55,475 bases of DNA, taken from positions 1 through 55,475 of the forward strand of contig DULU01000116.1 of the NCBI GenBank assembly GCA_012840225.1, written 5' to 3'. A model generated the notes under the pieces. It did no database searches. It had not been told where the DNA came from and saw nothing but the letters and a program-made list of their open reading frames with translations. Both the position numbers and the translations under genes were made by a program. Positions 25,371 to 33,681 of the stretch are shown here, piece by piece (positions within the stretch are counted from its first letter, which is position 1; each line of letters starts with the position of its first letter). Source of the stretch: Bacillota bacterium (GTDB lineage: Bacteria > Bacillota > Limnochordia > DTU080).

Positions 25371-26612
25371 TTGTATCAAAAAACACGGCTGGATAATGGT
25401 ATAGAAATTGTGACCGAGCAGATTCCCTATGTGCGCTCGGTCACCGTTGGTTTTTGGTTCAAGGCCGGGTCACGCCACGAACCGCCGGAACTCAACGGTG
25501 CCTCCCACCTGATAGAACACATGATTTTCAAAGGCACGAAGGAAAGATCGGCCAAAGAGATCGCCGAGGAGATCGATGCCGCCGGCGGCCAGCTCAATGC
25601 CTTCACCGACAAGGAATATACCTGCTATTATGCTAGAGTGCTGGATTGCCATTTTGAATTAGCCGTGGAAATATTAGCCGACATGATTTTGCACTCCACT
25701 TTCCATGAAGAAGAACTGAAAAAAGAAAAAGGGGTGGTCCTGGAAGAGATCCATCTTTACGAGGACACTCCTGATGAGGTGGTGCACGACCTGTTTGCCG
25801 CCGCGGCGCTGGAAGGCCACCCCCTGGCGCAGGGTATACTGGGCACTGCCGAGAACATCAAGGCTATTGAGCGAGAGGAATTGCTGAATTACATGCACAA
25901 GTGTTATACGGCTGGCAATATGGTGGTGGCGGTGGCCGGCAACGTCACCCATGAGCGGGTGACGGCCGCGGTGGCCGCCAATTTCGCCGAAATGAAAGCC
26001 GCTCCCAACCACCTGTCTACCGCCGATTTCCCCTGCCAGATGCACCAGGCCAAGGTGATCAAGAGTAAAGACACCGAGCAGGTACATGTCTGTCTGGGAA
26101 GCTTGAGCATGGGACGGAAAAGCAACGCCAAATATGCCCTCTATGTGCTGGACATGGCTTTGGGCGGCAGCATGAGCTCGCGTCTCTTCCAGAAACTGCG
26201 GGAGGAGCGCGGCCTGGTTTATGCTACATATTCCTACCACACCCTGTTTCAGGATAACGGGCTTTTCACCGTCTATGCCGGCACCGGACCCCAACACGCT
26301 CCCATGGTAGTGGAGCTGATGCAGCAGGAGCTGGCCAGGGTGGCAGAGGAAGGCATCCGCCAGGAAGAGCTGGACAGGGCGAAAGAACAGCTGAAAGGCT
26401 CATTTATGCTGAGCATGGAAAGCACGTCCAATCGCATGAACTACCTGGCGAAATGCGCTTTGTCGGGAGACGAGATTCTCAACCCGGATCAATGGCTGAA
26501 GCATATCGATCGGGTGCAGATCGCAGATGTGCATGAGGTGGCCGCCATGCTGCTGCGGCCGGAATGCCAGGTGCTGGCAGCCGTCGGTCCAATAAACCAA
26601 AATGAGATTTAA
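25371..26612 (+). CDS. M16 family zinc peptidase (YmxG/MlpA-like)
   Basis: 413 residues. Zn-binding inverted motif HxxEH is visible in ASHLIEHMIFKG (H46, E49, H50), with the downstream Glu in the EEEIHLYEDTPDE region (EEIHLYEDTPDE). The C-terminal half has the second M16 domain with SSRLFQKLREERGLVYATYSY. It is a single-chain cytoplasmic metalloprotease related to mitochondrial processing peptidase, substrates unknown; in Bacillus the relative YmxG is close to dut/dpa genes, as here. TTG 25371 with AAGGAGCGG upstream. No signal peptide. Confidence 0.9.
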   Translation: MYQKTRLDNGIEIVTEQIPYVRSVTVGFWFKAGSRHEPPELNGASHLIEHMIFKGTKERSAKEIAEEIDAAGGQLNAFTDKEYTCYYARVLDCHFELAVEILADMILHSTFHEEELKKEKGVVLEEIHLYEDTPDEVVHDLFAAAALEGHPLAQGILGTAENIKAIEREELLNYMHKCYTAGNMVVAVAGNVTHERVTAAVAANFAEMKAAPNHLSTADFPCQMHQAKVIKSKDTEQVHVCLGSLSMGRKSNAKYALYVLDMALGGSMSSRLFQKLREERGLVYATYSYHTLFQDNGLFTVYAGTGPQHAPMVVELMQQELARVAEEGIRQEELDRAKEQLKGSFMLSMESTSNRMNYLAKCALSGDEILNPDQWLKHIDRVQIADVHEVAAMLLRPECQVLAAVGPINQNEI

Positions 26613-26669
26613 ATGCTGTTTAGTCGGACCAACAATTATCACATCTGGAAGGGAAGAGCTGGAGCAACA

Positions 26670-27125
26670 ATGAATGGGCCGATACAAGTGAAAGTGAAGA
26701 GAATGAGGGCGGAAGCCGCCTCTTTTGTGCCGGGATATGCCACCGGCGGCTCGGCCGGCTGGGATCTGCAGGCCGCCATCAGCGCTCCGCTGGTGATTGC
26801 GCCCGGCGAGACGGTGATGATTCCCACGGGGATAGCCCTGGAGATACCCCGATCGAACCTGGCCGGTCTGGTCTTCGCCCGCAGCGGGCTCGCGGCCAAG
26901 CATGGCCTCTGCCTTGCCAACGGCGTCGGGGTGATCGACTCGGACTACCGGGGAGAGATCTTCTGCGCCATGGTCAACATTGGGAAAAAAGAGTATACAA
27001 TCAAGCCGGGCGATCGCCTGGCACAGCTGGTTTTTGTTCCTGTGGAGCGGGCCGAGCCGGTCTTCGTCGCCGCACTGGAGGAGACCGAGCGGGGTGCGGG
27101 CGGATTTGGTTCCACCGGCATATGA
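26670..27125 (+). CDS. dut: dUTP diphosphatase
   Basis: 151 residues, trimeric dUTPase. It hydrolyses dUTP to dUMP to keep uracil out of DNA. The five family motifs are seen in order: AGWDLQAAI, ARSGLAAKHGL, GVIDSDYRGEI, RLAQLVFVPV and RGAGGFGSTG. ATG 26670 gives the family N-terminus; a longer in-frame start at ATG 26613 would begin directly behind the M16 stop but matches no family region. A weak CTGGAG ribosome site lies ahead of 26670. Confidence 0.94.
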   Translation: MNGPIQVKVKRMRAEAASFVPGYATGGSAGWDLQAAISAPLVIAPGETVMIPTGIALEIPRSNLAGLVFARSGLAAKHGLCLANGVGVIDSDYRGEIFCAMVNIGKKEYTIKPGDRLAQLVFVPVERAEPVFVAALEETERGAGGFGSTGI

Positions 27126-27201
27126 GTGAATGCGCATAGCCGGCCCTTCCTGCACATACGGTAAAGGAGAAAAGTAGCCAACGGGCAGGATGTGAGAGGC
27201 G

Positions 27202-27723
27202 ATGCGCTATTCGGACCTGATCGGTAAGGAATTGATCGACGTGGCGGAAGGCACCCGCCTTGGACTGGTGAGCCAGAGCGACCTCCTGATCGATGTCGAG
27301 CGGGGGGTGGTGAAAGCCATTCTCCTGCCGAGGAGAGGCGGCCTTTTTTCCGCCCGGGAATTGGCCATTCCCTGGTGCGCTATTCGCAAGATCGGGATAG
27401 ATTTTATAATAATAGACAGCTCCACCGCCACCGAAGCCGAGGGAGAGGTGAGAGTGTCCCGCAAGGAGAGAGAGCCGCTGCCGGCCCCGGCCGCGGCACT
27501 GAGCCGGGCTCAGGCACCGGCGGAGGTGCCGGCGGTGTCACAGTTACCGGCAGTGGCACAGATGCCGGCTCAGACTCCGTTCCCGGCACCCCTCAGGCCG
27601 GTGGAGGATCCGCAAAAGCTGAATGATGAAGATCCGCAACAGGTGCTGAAGCGGTTGGCGGCCGGGGGCTCGGCGGCACCGGAGCGCCGGCCGCGGCGGG
27701 CCGGTCACATACATCCGGTATGA
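27202..27723 (+). CDS. YlmC/YmxH family PRC-barrel protein with Pro/Ala-rich tail
   Basis: 173 residues. Residues 1-75 form a PRC-barrel: MRYSDLIGKELIDVAEGTRLG and VVKAILLPRRGG segments with a WCAIRKIGIDFIIID end. The family is annotated as YlmC/YmxH sporulation-associated, though function is not known. The rest (about 85-173) is low-complexity Pro/Ala/Gln, with repeats such as PAVAQMPAQTPFPAP, then a basic end. Typical family members are about 80 residues, so the tail is an unusual extension. Follows dut and precedes dapB. Confidence 0.78.
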   Translation: MRYSDLIGKELIDVAEGTRLGLVSQSDLLIDVERGVVKAILLPRRGGLFSARELAIPWCAIRKIGIDFIIIDSSTATEAEGEVRVSRKEREPLPAPAAALSRAQAPAEVPAVSQLPAVAQMPAQTPFPAPLRPVEDPQKLNDEDPQQVLKRLAAGGSAAPERRPRRAGHIHPV

Positions 27724-27813
27724 CATTTTTTGGCCGCAGAGCTGCTACTTCCGGCTAAGCGGCACATGGACAAGCCATCAAAGCAAATAAGGCAGTAATG
27801 TGGGAGGATGACG

Positions 27814-28614
27814 ATGACCATTCGGGTATTGGTTTCGGGAGCCGGCGGCCGCATGGGTCGGGAGGTGGTGAAAGCGGTACACTCGGCAGACGATATGGAA
27901 CTGGTGGGGGCGGTGGATCCTTTCTTTGCCGGTCAGGATGCCGGAGAGCTGGCCGGTCTCGGCCGGTTGGATATAGCCGTGGCCGGGGAGACGGAAAGCG
28001 CCATCCAGGCGAGCCGGCCGGAGGTGGTGATCGATTTCACCTGGGCGGAGGCGGTGAGGAACAATGCCCGCCTCGTCATCAAGGCCGGCGTGCATCTGGT
28101 GATCGGCACCACCGGCCTGAACGCGGAATTCCTGGAGGAACTGGACAAGCTTGCCCGCAGTGCCGGTACCGGGGTGATTCACGCTCCCAATTTCAGCATC
28201 GGCGCCGTGCTCATGATGCGCTTTGCCAAAGAAGCCGCCCGTTTTTATCCCGGGGTGGAAATAATAGAGCTGCATCATGACAAGAAGAGAGACGCCCCCT
28301 CTGGCACCGCCATTAAGACGGCCCAGATGATCATGGAGACCTGGCAAAGAAAAGAGGAGAAGGAAGTCCAGGACGAGATCAAGCTGGACGGCGCCAGGGG
28401 AGGGGATCTGGGCGGCATACATATTCACAGTGTCAGGCTGCCCGGACTGGTGGCTCATCAGGAGGTGCTCTTCGGCCGGGCGGGCGAACTCCTAAAGATC
28501 AGGCATGATTCCCTGGACCGCGCCTCCTTTATGCCCGGCGTCCTTCTGGCCGCCCGCCGGGTAAAAGAATACAAAGGCCTGGTATACGGTTTGGAGCATT
28601 TGCTATTCCAATAA
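27814..28614 (+). CDS. dapB: 4-hydroxy-tetrahydrodipicolinate reductase
   Basis: 266 residues. Reduces the product of DapA with NAD(P)H toward lysine and diaminopimelate. N-terminal Rossmann loop VSGAGGRMGREVVKAV; catalytic region IIELHHDKKRDAPSGTA, which carries the conserved His pair and Lys. ATG 27814 chosen over ATG 27808 because GGGAGG (27802-27807) would abut the earlier ATG. First gene of the lysine/DPA block; a sigma-K-like promoter lies between it and dpaA. Confidence 0.95.
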   Translation: MTIRVLVSGAGGRMGREVVKAVHSADDMELVGAVDPFFAGQDAGELAGLGRLDIAVAGETESAIQASRPEVVIDFTWAEAVRNNARLVIKAGVHLVIGTTGLNAEFLEELDKLARSAGTGVIHAPNFSIGAVLMMRFAKEAARFYPGVEIIELHHDKKRDAPSGTAIKTAQMIMETWQRKEEKEVQDEIKLDGARGGDLGGIHIHSVRLPGLVAHQEVLFGRAGELLKIRHDSLDRASFMPGVLLAARRVKEYKGLVYGLEHLLFQ

Positions 28615-28652
28615 TGTCGGACTGCGGCCGGCGCGGCTCATCCCCGGACAGG

Positions 28653-28680
28653 CACCGCTTCGTCTCGCCGTCATATATTA
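28653..28680 (+). promoter_or_regulatory. Candidate sigma-K promoter for dpaA (spoVFA)
   Basis: CACC (28653-28656) fits the -35, spacer 15, then CATATATTA (28672-28680), which matches the CATANNNTA consensus of mother-cell sigma-K -10 boxes. The start codon of dpaA is 88 bases downstream of the -10. In Bacillus the DPA synthase operon is sigma-K-controlled, so the match is in the expected place. A second, matching pair occurs upstream of the coat-type gene ending at 40359. Confidence 0.5.
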
Positions 28681-28768
28681 CTACCATCCTGGGAGCCAAA
28701 GACGAATCGGCCTTGGAGATTGGTAGAGAAGAGGTCGGAGCAGTCGGTCCTTGATCGGAGGAGTCTTT

Positions 28769-29650
28769 TTGTCCCGCACGCTCGAAGGTTTGACGGTAGC
28801 GCTCATAGGCGGCGACGAACGGGAAATCGTGCTCTGCGCCGAGTTGCAGCGCCTGGGAGCCCGGGTGTTGGCCGTCGGCTTCCCGGAAAGCCGCCTGCCC
28901 GGAGCGGTGCACTGCCGGCTCTTGCCGGCGGCAGAGGAAGCCAGGGCCGCTGTCGTGCCTTTGAGCGGCACCGACGACCGGGGGGTTATCAAGACCTGCC
29001 TCTGTAAGCCGGGCAGCCTGGTATTGACGGAGGAAGCGTTCCGGGCCATGGCCGGCAAGGTGCTCCTGATCGGCAGCGCCAAACCGGCGATCAGGCAACT
29101 TGCCGGCTATTATAACGTCCGTCTCATTGAAACGGCGGAAAACGATGAGATAGCCATCCTCAATTCCATTCCCACTGCCGAGGGGGCCATCGCCAAAGCC
29201 ATGGCGGAGTTACCCATCACCTTGCACGGCAGCAACTGCATCGTCACCGGCTTCGGCCGGTGCGGCATCACCCTGGCCAGAATGCTGGCCGGCATCGGCG
29301 CCGCCGTCACTGTGGCGGCCCGCAATCCGGCCCAGCTGGCCAGGGCAAAAGAGATGGGGCTGGCGACGGCGGAGCTGAAATATCTGGCAGAGGCGGTCGG
29401 GACGGCGGATTGTCTTTTCAATACCATTCCCGATCTGGTCATCACGGCACAGGTGATAGCCGCGCTACCTCCCTCGGCCCTGATCATCGATATCGCCTCC
29501 GCCCCCGGCGGCACGGACTTTCAGGCCGCCAAAATGCGGGGCATCAAGGCTTTTCACGAACTCGGCATTCCCGGCAAGGTGGCGCCTCTCACCGCCGGCC
29601 GCATTCTCGCCGACGTCATCCCGCGCCTCATTCTTGCCGCCTGTTCCTAA
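28769..29650 (+). CDS. dpaA: Dipicolinate synthase subunit A
   Basis: 293 residues from TTG 28769, which has GGAGGAG at 28757-28763. Dehydrogenase-like subunit that makes dipicolinic acid (DPA), the calcium chelator of the spore core, from the lysine-pathway intermediate. N-terminal TVALIGGDEREIVLCAELQ, and a Rossmann fold with NCIVTGFGRCGITLARMLAG. Normal length and position: immediately before dpaB. Also called SpoVFA. Expected to be expressed in the mother cell late in sporulation, consistent with the upstream sigma-K-like box. Confidence 0.94.
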   Translation: MSRTLEGLTVALIGGDEREIVLCAELQRLGARVLAVGFPESRLPGAVHCRLLPAAEEARAAVVPLSGTDDRGVIKTCLCKPGSLVLTEEAFRAMAGKVLLIGSAKPAIRQLAGYYNVRLIETAENDEIAILNSIPTAEGAIAKAMAELPITLHGSNCIVTGFGRCGITLARMLAGIGAAVTVAARNPAQLARAKEMGLATAELKYLAEAVGTADCLFNTIPDLVITAQVIAALPPSALIIDIASAPGGTDFQAAKMRGIKAFHELGIPGKVAPLTAGRILADVIPRLILAACS

Positions 29651-29678
29651 ATTTGTCGGGGCTCCCTAAAAAAATGGG

Positions 29679-30290
29679 GTGGCAGCGTTGAATTTGCACG
29701 GTAAAGTGATAGGATGGGGAGTAACCGGATCCTTCTGTAGCTTTGAGGAGGTGTACCCGTCAATCAGGCTGATGATCGCCGAGGGGGCCAGGGTGATCCC
29801 GGTCTTCTCCGCCGCCGCGGCGACAACGGACACCAGATTCGGCACCAGCGAAGAGATCCTGGCCGAAGTTTTGAAAATCACGGGCGAAAAACCATTGCAG
29901 ACCATGGTCGAGGTCGAACCCGCAGGGCAAAAACAGTTATTTGATTGCTTCCTTATTGCGCCCTGTACAGGCAACACTATAGCCAAACTGGCCAATGCCA
30001 TCACCGATACGCCGGTGCTGATGGCGGCCAAAGGTACTTTGCGCAACAATAAACCTGTGGTGGTGGCGGTTTCCACCAACGACGCCCTGGGAGCCAATGC
30101 CGGCAACATTGGTAAATTGCTTAACACCAAGAATATTTTTATGGTACCATTCGGACAGGATAACCCGATGGCCAAGCCCAAATCTTGTGTAGCCGACTTC
30201 AGTCTCATACCGGAAACAGTGGCGGCTGCTCTGGAAGGACGGCAAGTGCAGCCCATACTGCAGAAGCGGGAGTGGCGCACGGTGCGCTAG
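29679..30290 (+). CDS. dpaB: Dipicolinate synthase subunit B
   Basis: 203 residues. Flavoprotein-type subunit (SpoVFB) partner of DpaA. Start reads LNLHGKVIGWGVTGSFCSFEEVYPSI in segments; IAPCTGNTIAKLANAITDTPV and FMVPFGQDNPMAKPKS are typical. GTG 29679 or TTG 29688 are both possible; the ribosome site is weak (AATGGGG or GGGGTGG). It is followed by asd, so DPA synthesis is linked to aspartate-family biosynthesis. The stop is at 30288-30290. Confidence 0.93.
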   Translation: MAALNLHGKVIGWGVTGSFCSFEEVYPSIRLMIAEGARVIPVFSAAAATTDTRFGTSEEILAEVLKITGEKPLQTMVEVEPAGQKQLFDCFLIAPCTGNTIAKLANAITDTPVLMAAKGTLRNNKPVVVAVSTNDALGANAGNIGKLLNTKNIFMVPFGQDNPMAKPKSCVADFSLIPETVAAALEGRQVQPILQKREWRTVR

Positions 30291-30337
30291 AGATGAGTCT
30301 ACAGAAGGCCATAGCCAAATCGACGGAGGGAATGACC

Positions 30338-31372
30338 ATGCGCAAAATCAACATTGCTATTTTAGGAGCTACAGGAGCAGTAGGTGAAGAATTCTTGAGG
30401 CTTTTGGCTGAGCGCCGCTTCCCCTATGCCAGCATTAAACTCCTGGCTTCGCCGCGCAGTGCCGGACGCCAGGTGAAGGTGGGGGAAGAGGTGTATACGG
30501 TGGAGGCTGTCAGTCATGACAGCTTCAAGGGTGTGGATGTAGCCTTTTTCAGCGCCGGCGGCGATGTGAGCCTGGAATATGCGCCGGCAGCCGTGCGGGC
30601 CGGGGCGGTGGTGATCGACAACACCAGCGCCTATCGGCTCGATCCGGAAGTGCCGCTGGTGGTGCCGGAGGTTAATGCCGAAGATATTGCCAAACACAAG
30701 GGCATCATCGCCAATCCCAACTGTTCCACCATCATCATGGTAGTGGCCTTGAGTCCCCTGCACCAGGCGGCCGGCATCAAAAGAGTGGTGGTCTCCACTT
30801 ATCAGGCGGTCTCAGGCGCCGGCATCGAAGCCATCGACGAGCTGAACGAGCAGGTGAAGGCGCATCTGGAAGGCAGGGAGATCACGGCGCGGGTGCTGCC
30901 CTTTGCCTCTGCCGCCAAGCATTATCAGATCGCCTTCAATGTCATTCCTCACATCGACGTCTTCCAGGAATTGGACTACACCAAAGAGGAATGGAAGATG
31001 GTTAAAGAGACCCAAAAGATCCTGCATGTTCCGGATATGAAGGTGACGGCCACCACGGTGCGGGTGCCGGTTTACCGCAGCCATTCGGAGAGCATCAACA
31101 TCGAATTTGAGCGGGAGATGACCCCGGAGTTGGCCAGGGAAGTGCTCGGCAAAGCTCCGGGAGTGGTAGTGATGGACGACCCGGCCAATATGGTATATCC
31201 GATGCCGCTCGACGCTTCCGGCAAGGATCCGGTCTATGTCGGGCGCATCAGGAAAGACGACACCGTACCGTATGGTCTGAACATCTGGGTGGTAGGCGAT
31301 CAGATCCGCAAGGGAGCGGCACTGAACGGCCTCCAGATTGCCGAGTATATGCTTGCTGCCAACCTGCTTTGA
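30338..31372 (+). CDS. asd: Aspartate-semialdehyde dehydrogenase
   Basis: 344 residues from ATG 30338 (GGAGGG at 30325-30330; the frame is open further upstream into dpaB but matches no family sequence). Converts aspartyl phosphate to aspartate semialdehyde for lysine, DAP and DPA. N-terminal NIAILGATGAVGEEFLRLL is the NADP loop; the catalytic Cys lies in ANPNCSTIIMVVAL; a late SESINIEFE and MPLDASGKDPVYVGRIR confirm the family. The operon position is standard. Confidence 0.95.
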   Translation: MRKINIAILGATGAVGEEFLRLLAERRFPYASIKLLASPRSAGRQVKVGEEVYTVEAVSHDSFKGVDVAFFSAGGDVSLEYAPAAVRAGAVVIDNTSAYRLDPEVPLVVPEVNAEDIAKHKGIIANPNCSTIIMVVALSPLHQAAGIKRVVVSTYQAVSGAGIEAIDELNEQVKAHLEGREITARVLPFASAAKHYQIAFNVIPHIDVFQELDYTKEEWKMVKETQKILHVPDMKVTATTVRVPVYRSHSESINIEFEREMTPELAREVLGKAPGVVVMDDPANMVYPMPLDASGKDPVYVGRIRKDDTVPYGLNIWVVGDQIRKGAALNGLQIAEYMLAANLL

Positions 31373-31402
31373 TTTTTCTATTAGTAGGTGATGGGTGAAC
31401 CG

Positions 31403-32635
31403 ATGAAAGTGATCGTACAGAAATTCGGCGGCACCTCTGTGGCTACCGGTCAGATCAGAGAACGGGTGGTCCACCACATCATGCGGGCGATGTCGGAAGG
31501 ATATCGCCCGGTGGTGGTGGTCTCGGCCATGGGCCGGGACGGCGATCCCTATGCCACGGACACCTTGATCAAACTGGCACTGTCCGTCGGGGGACCGCCG
31601 GCGGGCCGCGAGCTCGATCTGATCATGTCCTGCGGAGAAGTGATCTCCGCCGTGGTGATGGCGCAAACCCTGAAAAGCAAGGGACAGCCGGCCGTAGCCC
31701 TGACCGGCGGTCAGGCCGGCATCATCACCGATGAATATTTCGGCGGAGCCGGCATCTTAAGGGTGGATCCCAAAAGGATTTGGCGCGAGCTGGAAGAAGG
31801 AAAAGTACCGGTGATCGCCGGCTTTCAGGGCGTCAATGAAAGTGGGGACATCACCACGCTGGGAAGGGGGGCGAGCGACACCACCGCCGCCGTGCTGGGT
31901 GTGGCCTTGGGTGCCGAGTTGGTGGAAATTTATACCGACGTGGACGGCATCAAAACTGCCGATCCACGCCTGGTCCCCAATGCCGTCACCTTGAGCCACG
32001 TCACCTATTCCGAAGTGGTGGAGATGGCCCATCTGGGGGCCAAAGTGATCCATCCCAGGGCGGTCGAGATCGCCAGGGAAGGTCGCCTGCCGCTCAAAGT
32101 GCGCTCCACCCTGGAGGATGGTCCCGGCACCTTGATCACCGATAGGCGCCCAGGCGGAGGGATCGACAAATTGAAAAGCGACAGACCGGTGGTGGGGGTG
32201 GCTCATGTGCCGGGCAGAACCCAGGTGCGCATCGATCTGACCGGCTGCATCGGCCCGGTCACGGTGGCCGGGGTCTTCCGCGCTTTAGGCGATGCCGGCA
32301 TCAGCATCGACATGATCAGCGTCACCCCGGAACAGATCCTCTTCATCATCGCCGCCGACGCCGCCGAACAGGCGGAAAAAGTCCTCCGGGGCTTGGGATT
32401 GGCTCCCGTGATCACCAAGGGATTCACCAAGGTATCCATTGTCGGGGCCGGCATGCACGGCGTACCGGGCATCATGGGGCGGGTGGCCACGGCTCTCACC
32501 AAAGCTGGGGTGGCTATCTATCAGACCACCGACTCCCATGCCAATATATCTTGCCTGGTAAAAGAGGAAGGTGCCGCCAAAGCGGTGGCGGCGTTGCATG
32601 ATGAATTCGGCTTGCAGGCGATGCCGGCCCAGTGA
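31403..32635 (+). CDS. lysC: Aspartate kinase
   Basis: 410 residues from ATG 31403 (ATG 31391 and GTG 31388 are earlier options). Phosphorylates aspartate. N-terminus [29 protein letters not shown]-type motif is [13 protein letters not shown]; ends with two ACT domains (from about 250; [20 protein letters not shown] and [20 protein letters not shown]). As the dap-linked isozyme (DapG type) it is likely regulated by diaminopimelate through these ACT domains. asd-lysC-dapA is the Bacillus order asd-dapG-dapA. Confidence 0.94.
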   Translation: MKVIVQKFGGTSVATGQIRERVVHHIMRAMSEGYRPVVVVSAMGRDGDPYATDTLIKLALSVGGPPAGRELDLIMSCGEVISAVVMAQTLKSKGQPAVALTGGQAGIITDEYFGGAGILRVDPKRIWRELEEGKVPVIAGFQGVNESGDITTLGRGASDTTAAVLGVALGAELVEIYTDVDGIKTADPRLVPNAVTLSHVTYSEVVEMAHLGAKVIHPRAVEIAREGRLPLKVRSTLEDGPGTLITDRRPGGGIDKLKSDRPVVGVAHVPGRTQVRIDLTGCIGPVTVAGVFRALGDAGISIDMISVTPEQILFIIAADAAEQAEKVLRGLGLAPVITKGFTKVSIVGAGMHGVPGIMGRVATALTKAGVAIYQTTDSHANISCLVKEEGAAKAVAALHDEFGLQAMPAQ

Positions 32636-32663
32636 AAAGAGACTATTTTCAGGAGGTATGAAC

Positions 32664-33551
32664 ATGAACGTATTCGGCCGGGTAGTGACGGCTATGGTCA
32701 CCCCGATGAAGGATGATTATCAGGTAGATTATGAACAGGCGGAGCGCCTGGCCTCCTATTTGATCGAAAACGGCAGTGACGGAGTGCTGGTGTGCGGCAC
32801 TACCGGCGAATCGCCGACTGTAGACGATAAAGAGAAGCTCACCTTATTCCGTGTGGTCAAGCAAGCTGTCGGCCGGCGCGGTCTGGTGATGGCCGGCACG
32901 GGCACCTACAACACCCAGCACAGCATCGAGCTGTCGCGGGAAGCCGAGCGCCTCGGGGTGGACGGCCTGCTTTTGGTGGTGCCCTATTACAACAAGCCGC
33001 CGCAAGAGGGGTTATACAGACACTTCAAAGCCATCGCCGAGAGTGTGGACCTGCCCTGCATGATTTATAACATACCGCCCAGAGTGGTGGTGAATCTCCT
33101 GCCGGAGACGCTCGCCCGCCTGGCAAATGATGTGCCCAATATCGTGGCGGTAAAAGAAGCCAGTCAAAACATGGATCAGGTAGCTTTGATCCGCCGGCTC
33201 ACCCCGCCCAATTTCGCTATTTATTCCGGCGACGACAGTCTCACCTTGCCCATACTGTCCCTCGGGGGCGCAGGAGTGGTCAGCGTAGCCAGCCACCTGG
33301 TTGGCAAGGACATTGCCCGCATGATCGAGTTGTTCTATGCCGGCCGGGTTGAGGAAGCCGAAGCTTTGCACCGCCGCCTGGGTCCGCTTTTCAAAGCCTT
33401 GTTTATCACCACCAATCCCATTCCGGTCAAATGGGCCATGAGCCTGGTCGGCATAGATTGCGGTCCGGTCAGATTGCCCCTGGTGCCGCTCTCCGAGGCA
33501 GAGAAGGATGCTGTCGGTAAAGCGTGGGCAGATTATAAACAAAACTCCTGA
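32664..33551 (+). CDS. dapA: 4-hydroxy-tetrahydrodipicolinate synthase
   Basis: 295 residues from ATG 32664 (AGGAGG at 32651-32656; ATG 32658 is too close). Condenses pyruvate with aspartate semialdehyde; the product also feeds DpaAB. The Schiff-base lysine is in [13 protein letters not shown]; the Tyr of the triad in [29 protein letters not shown] is the N-terminal substrate loop. The gene is complete. A small hairpin region and then rnj follow. Confidence 0.95.
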   Translation: MNVFGRVVTAMVTPMKDDYQVDYEQAERLASYLIENGSDGVLVCGTTGESPTVDDKEKLTLFRVVKQAVGRRGLVMAGTGTYNTQHSIELSREAERLGVDGLLLVVPYYNKPPQEGLYRHFKAIAESVDLPCMIYNIPPRVVVNLLPETLARLANDVPNIVAVKEASQNMDQVALIRRLTPPNFAIYSGDDSLTLPILSLGGAGVVSVASHLVGKDIARMIELFYAGRVEEAEALHRRLGPLFKALFITTNPIPVKWAMSLVGIDCGPVRLPLVPLSEAEKDAVGKAWADYKQNS

Positions 33552-33681
33552 AGGCTACCTGCGAGCCAAAGCGGCCGGAAGAAAGTAAGGAAATAATCAT
33601 CAAAATACTTAACATTATCATCCTGGTGCACCACCAGCCGGCAAACGGCAACTCGGGTGCTTTTAGAGGTGGTCTTTATTC
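33552..33681. other. Intergenic hairpins between dapA and rnj
   Basis: Perfect hairpin CTGGTG-CAC-CACCAG at 33623-33637 followed by GCCG-GCAAA-CGGC. No T-run, so a terminator is not proven; the rnj ribosome site AGAGGTGG follows at 33665-33672. Confidence 0.4.

Noticed and set aside
25075-25404. Possible 109-residue plus-strand protein in the gap before the M16 gene
   Set aside because: It runs through the start of the GH18 gene and the hairpin element, and the composition is not coding-like.
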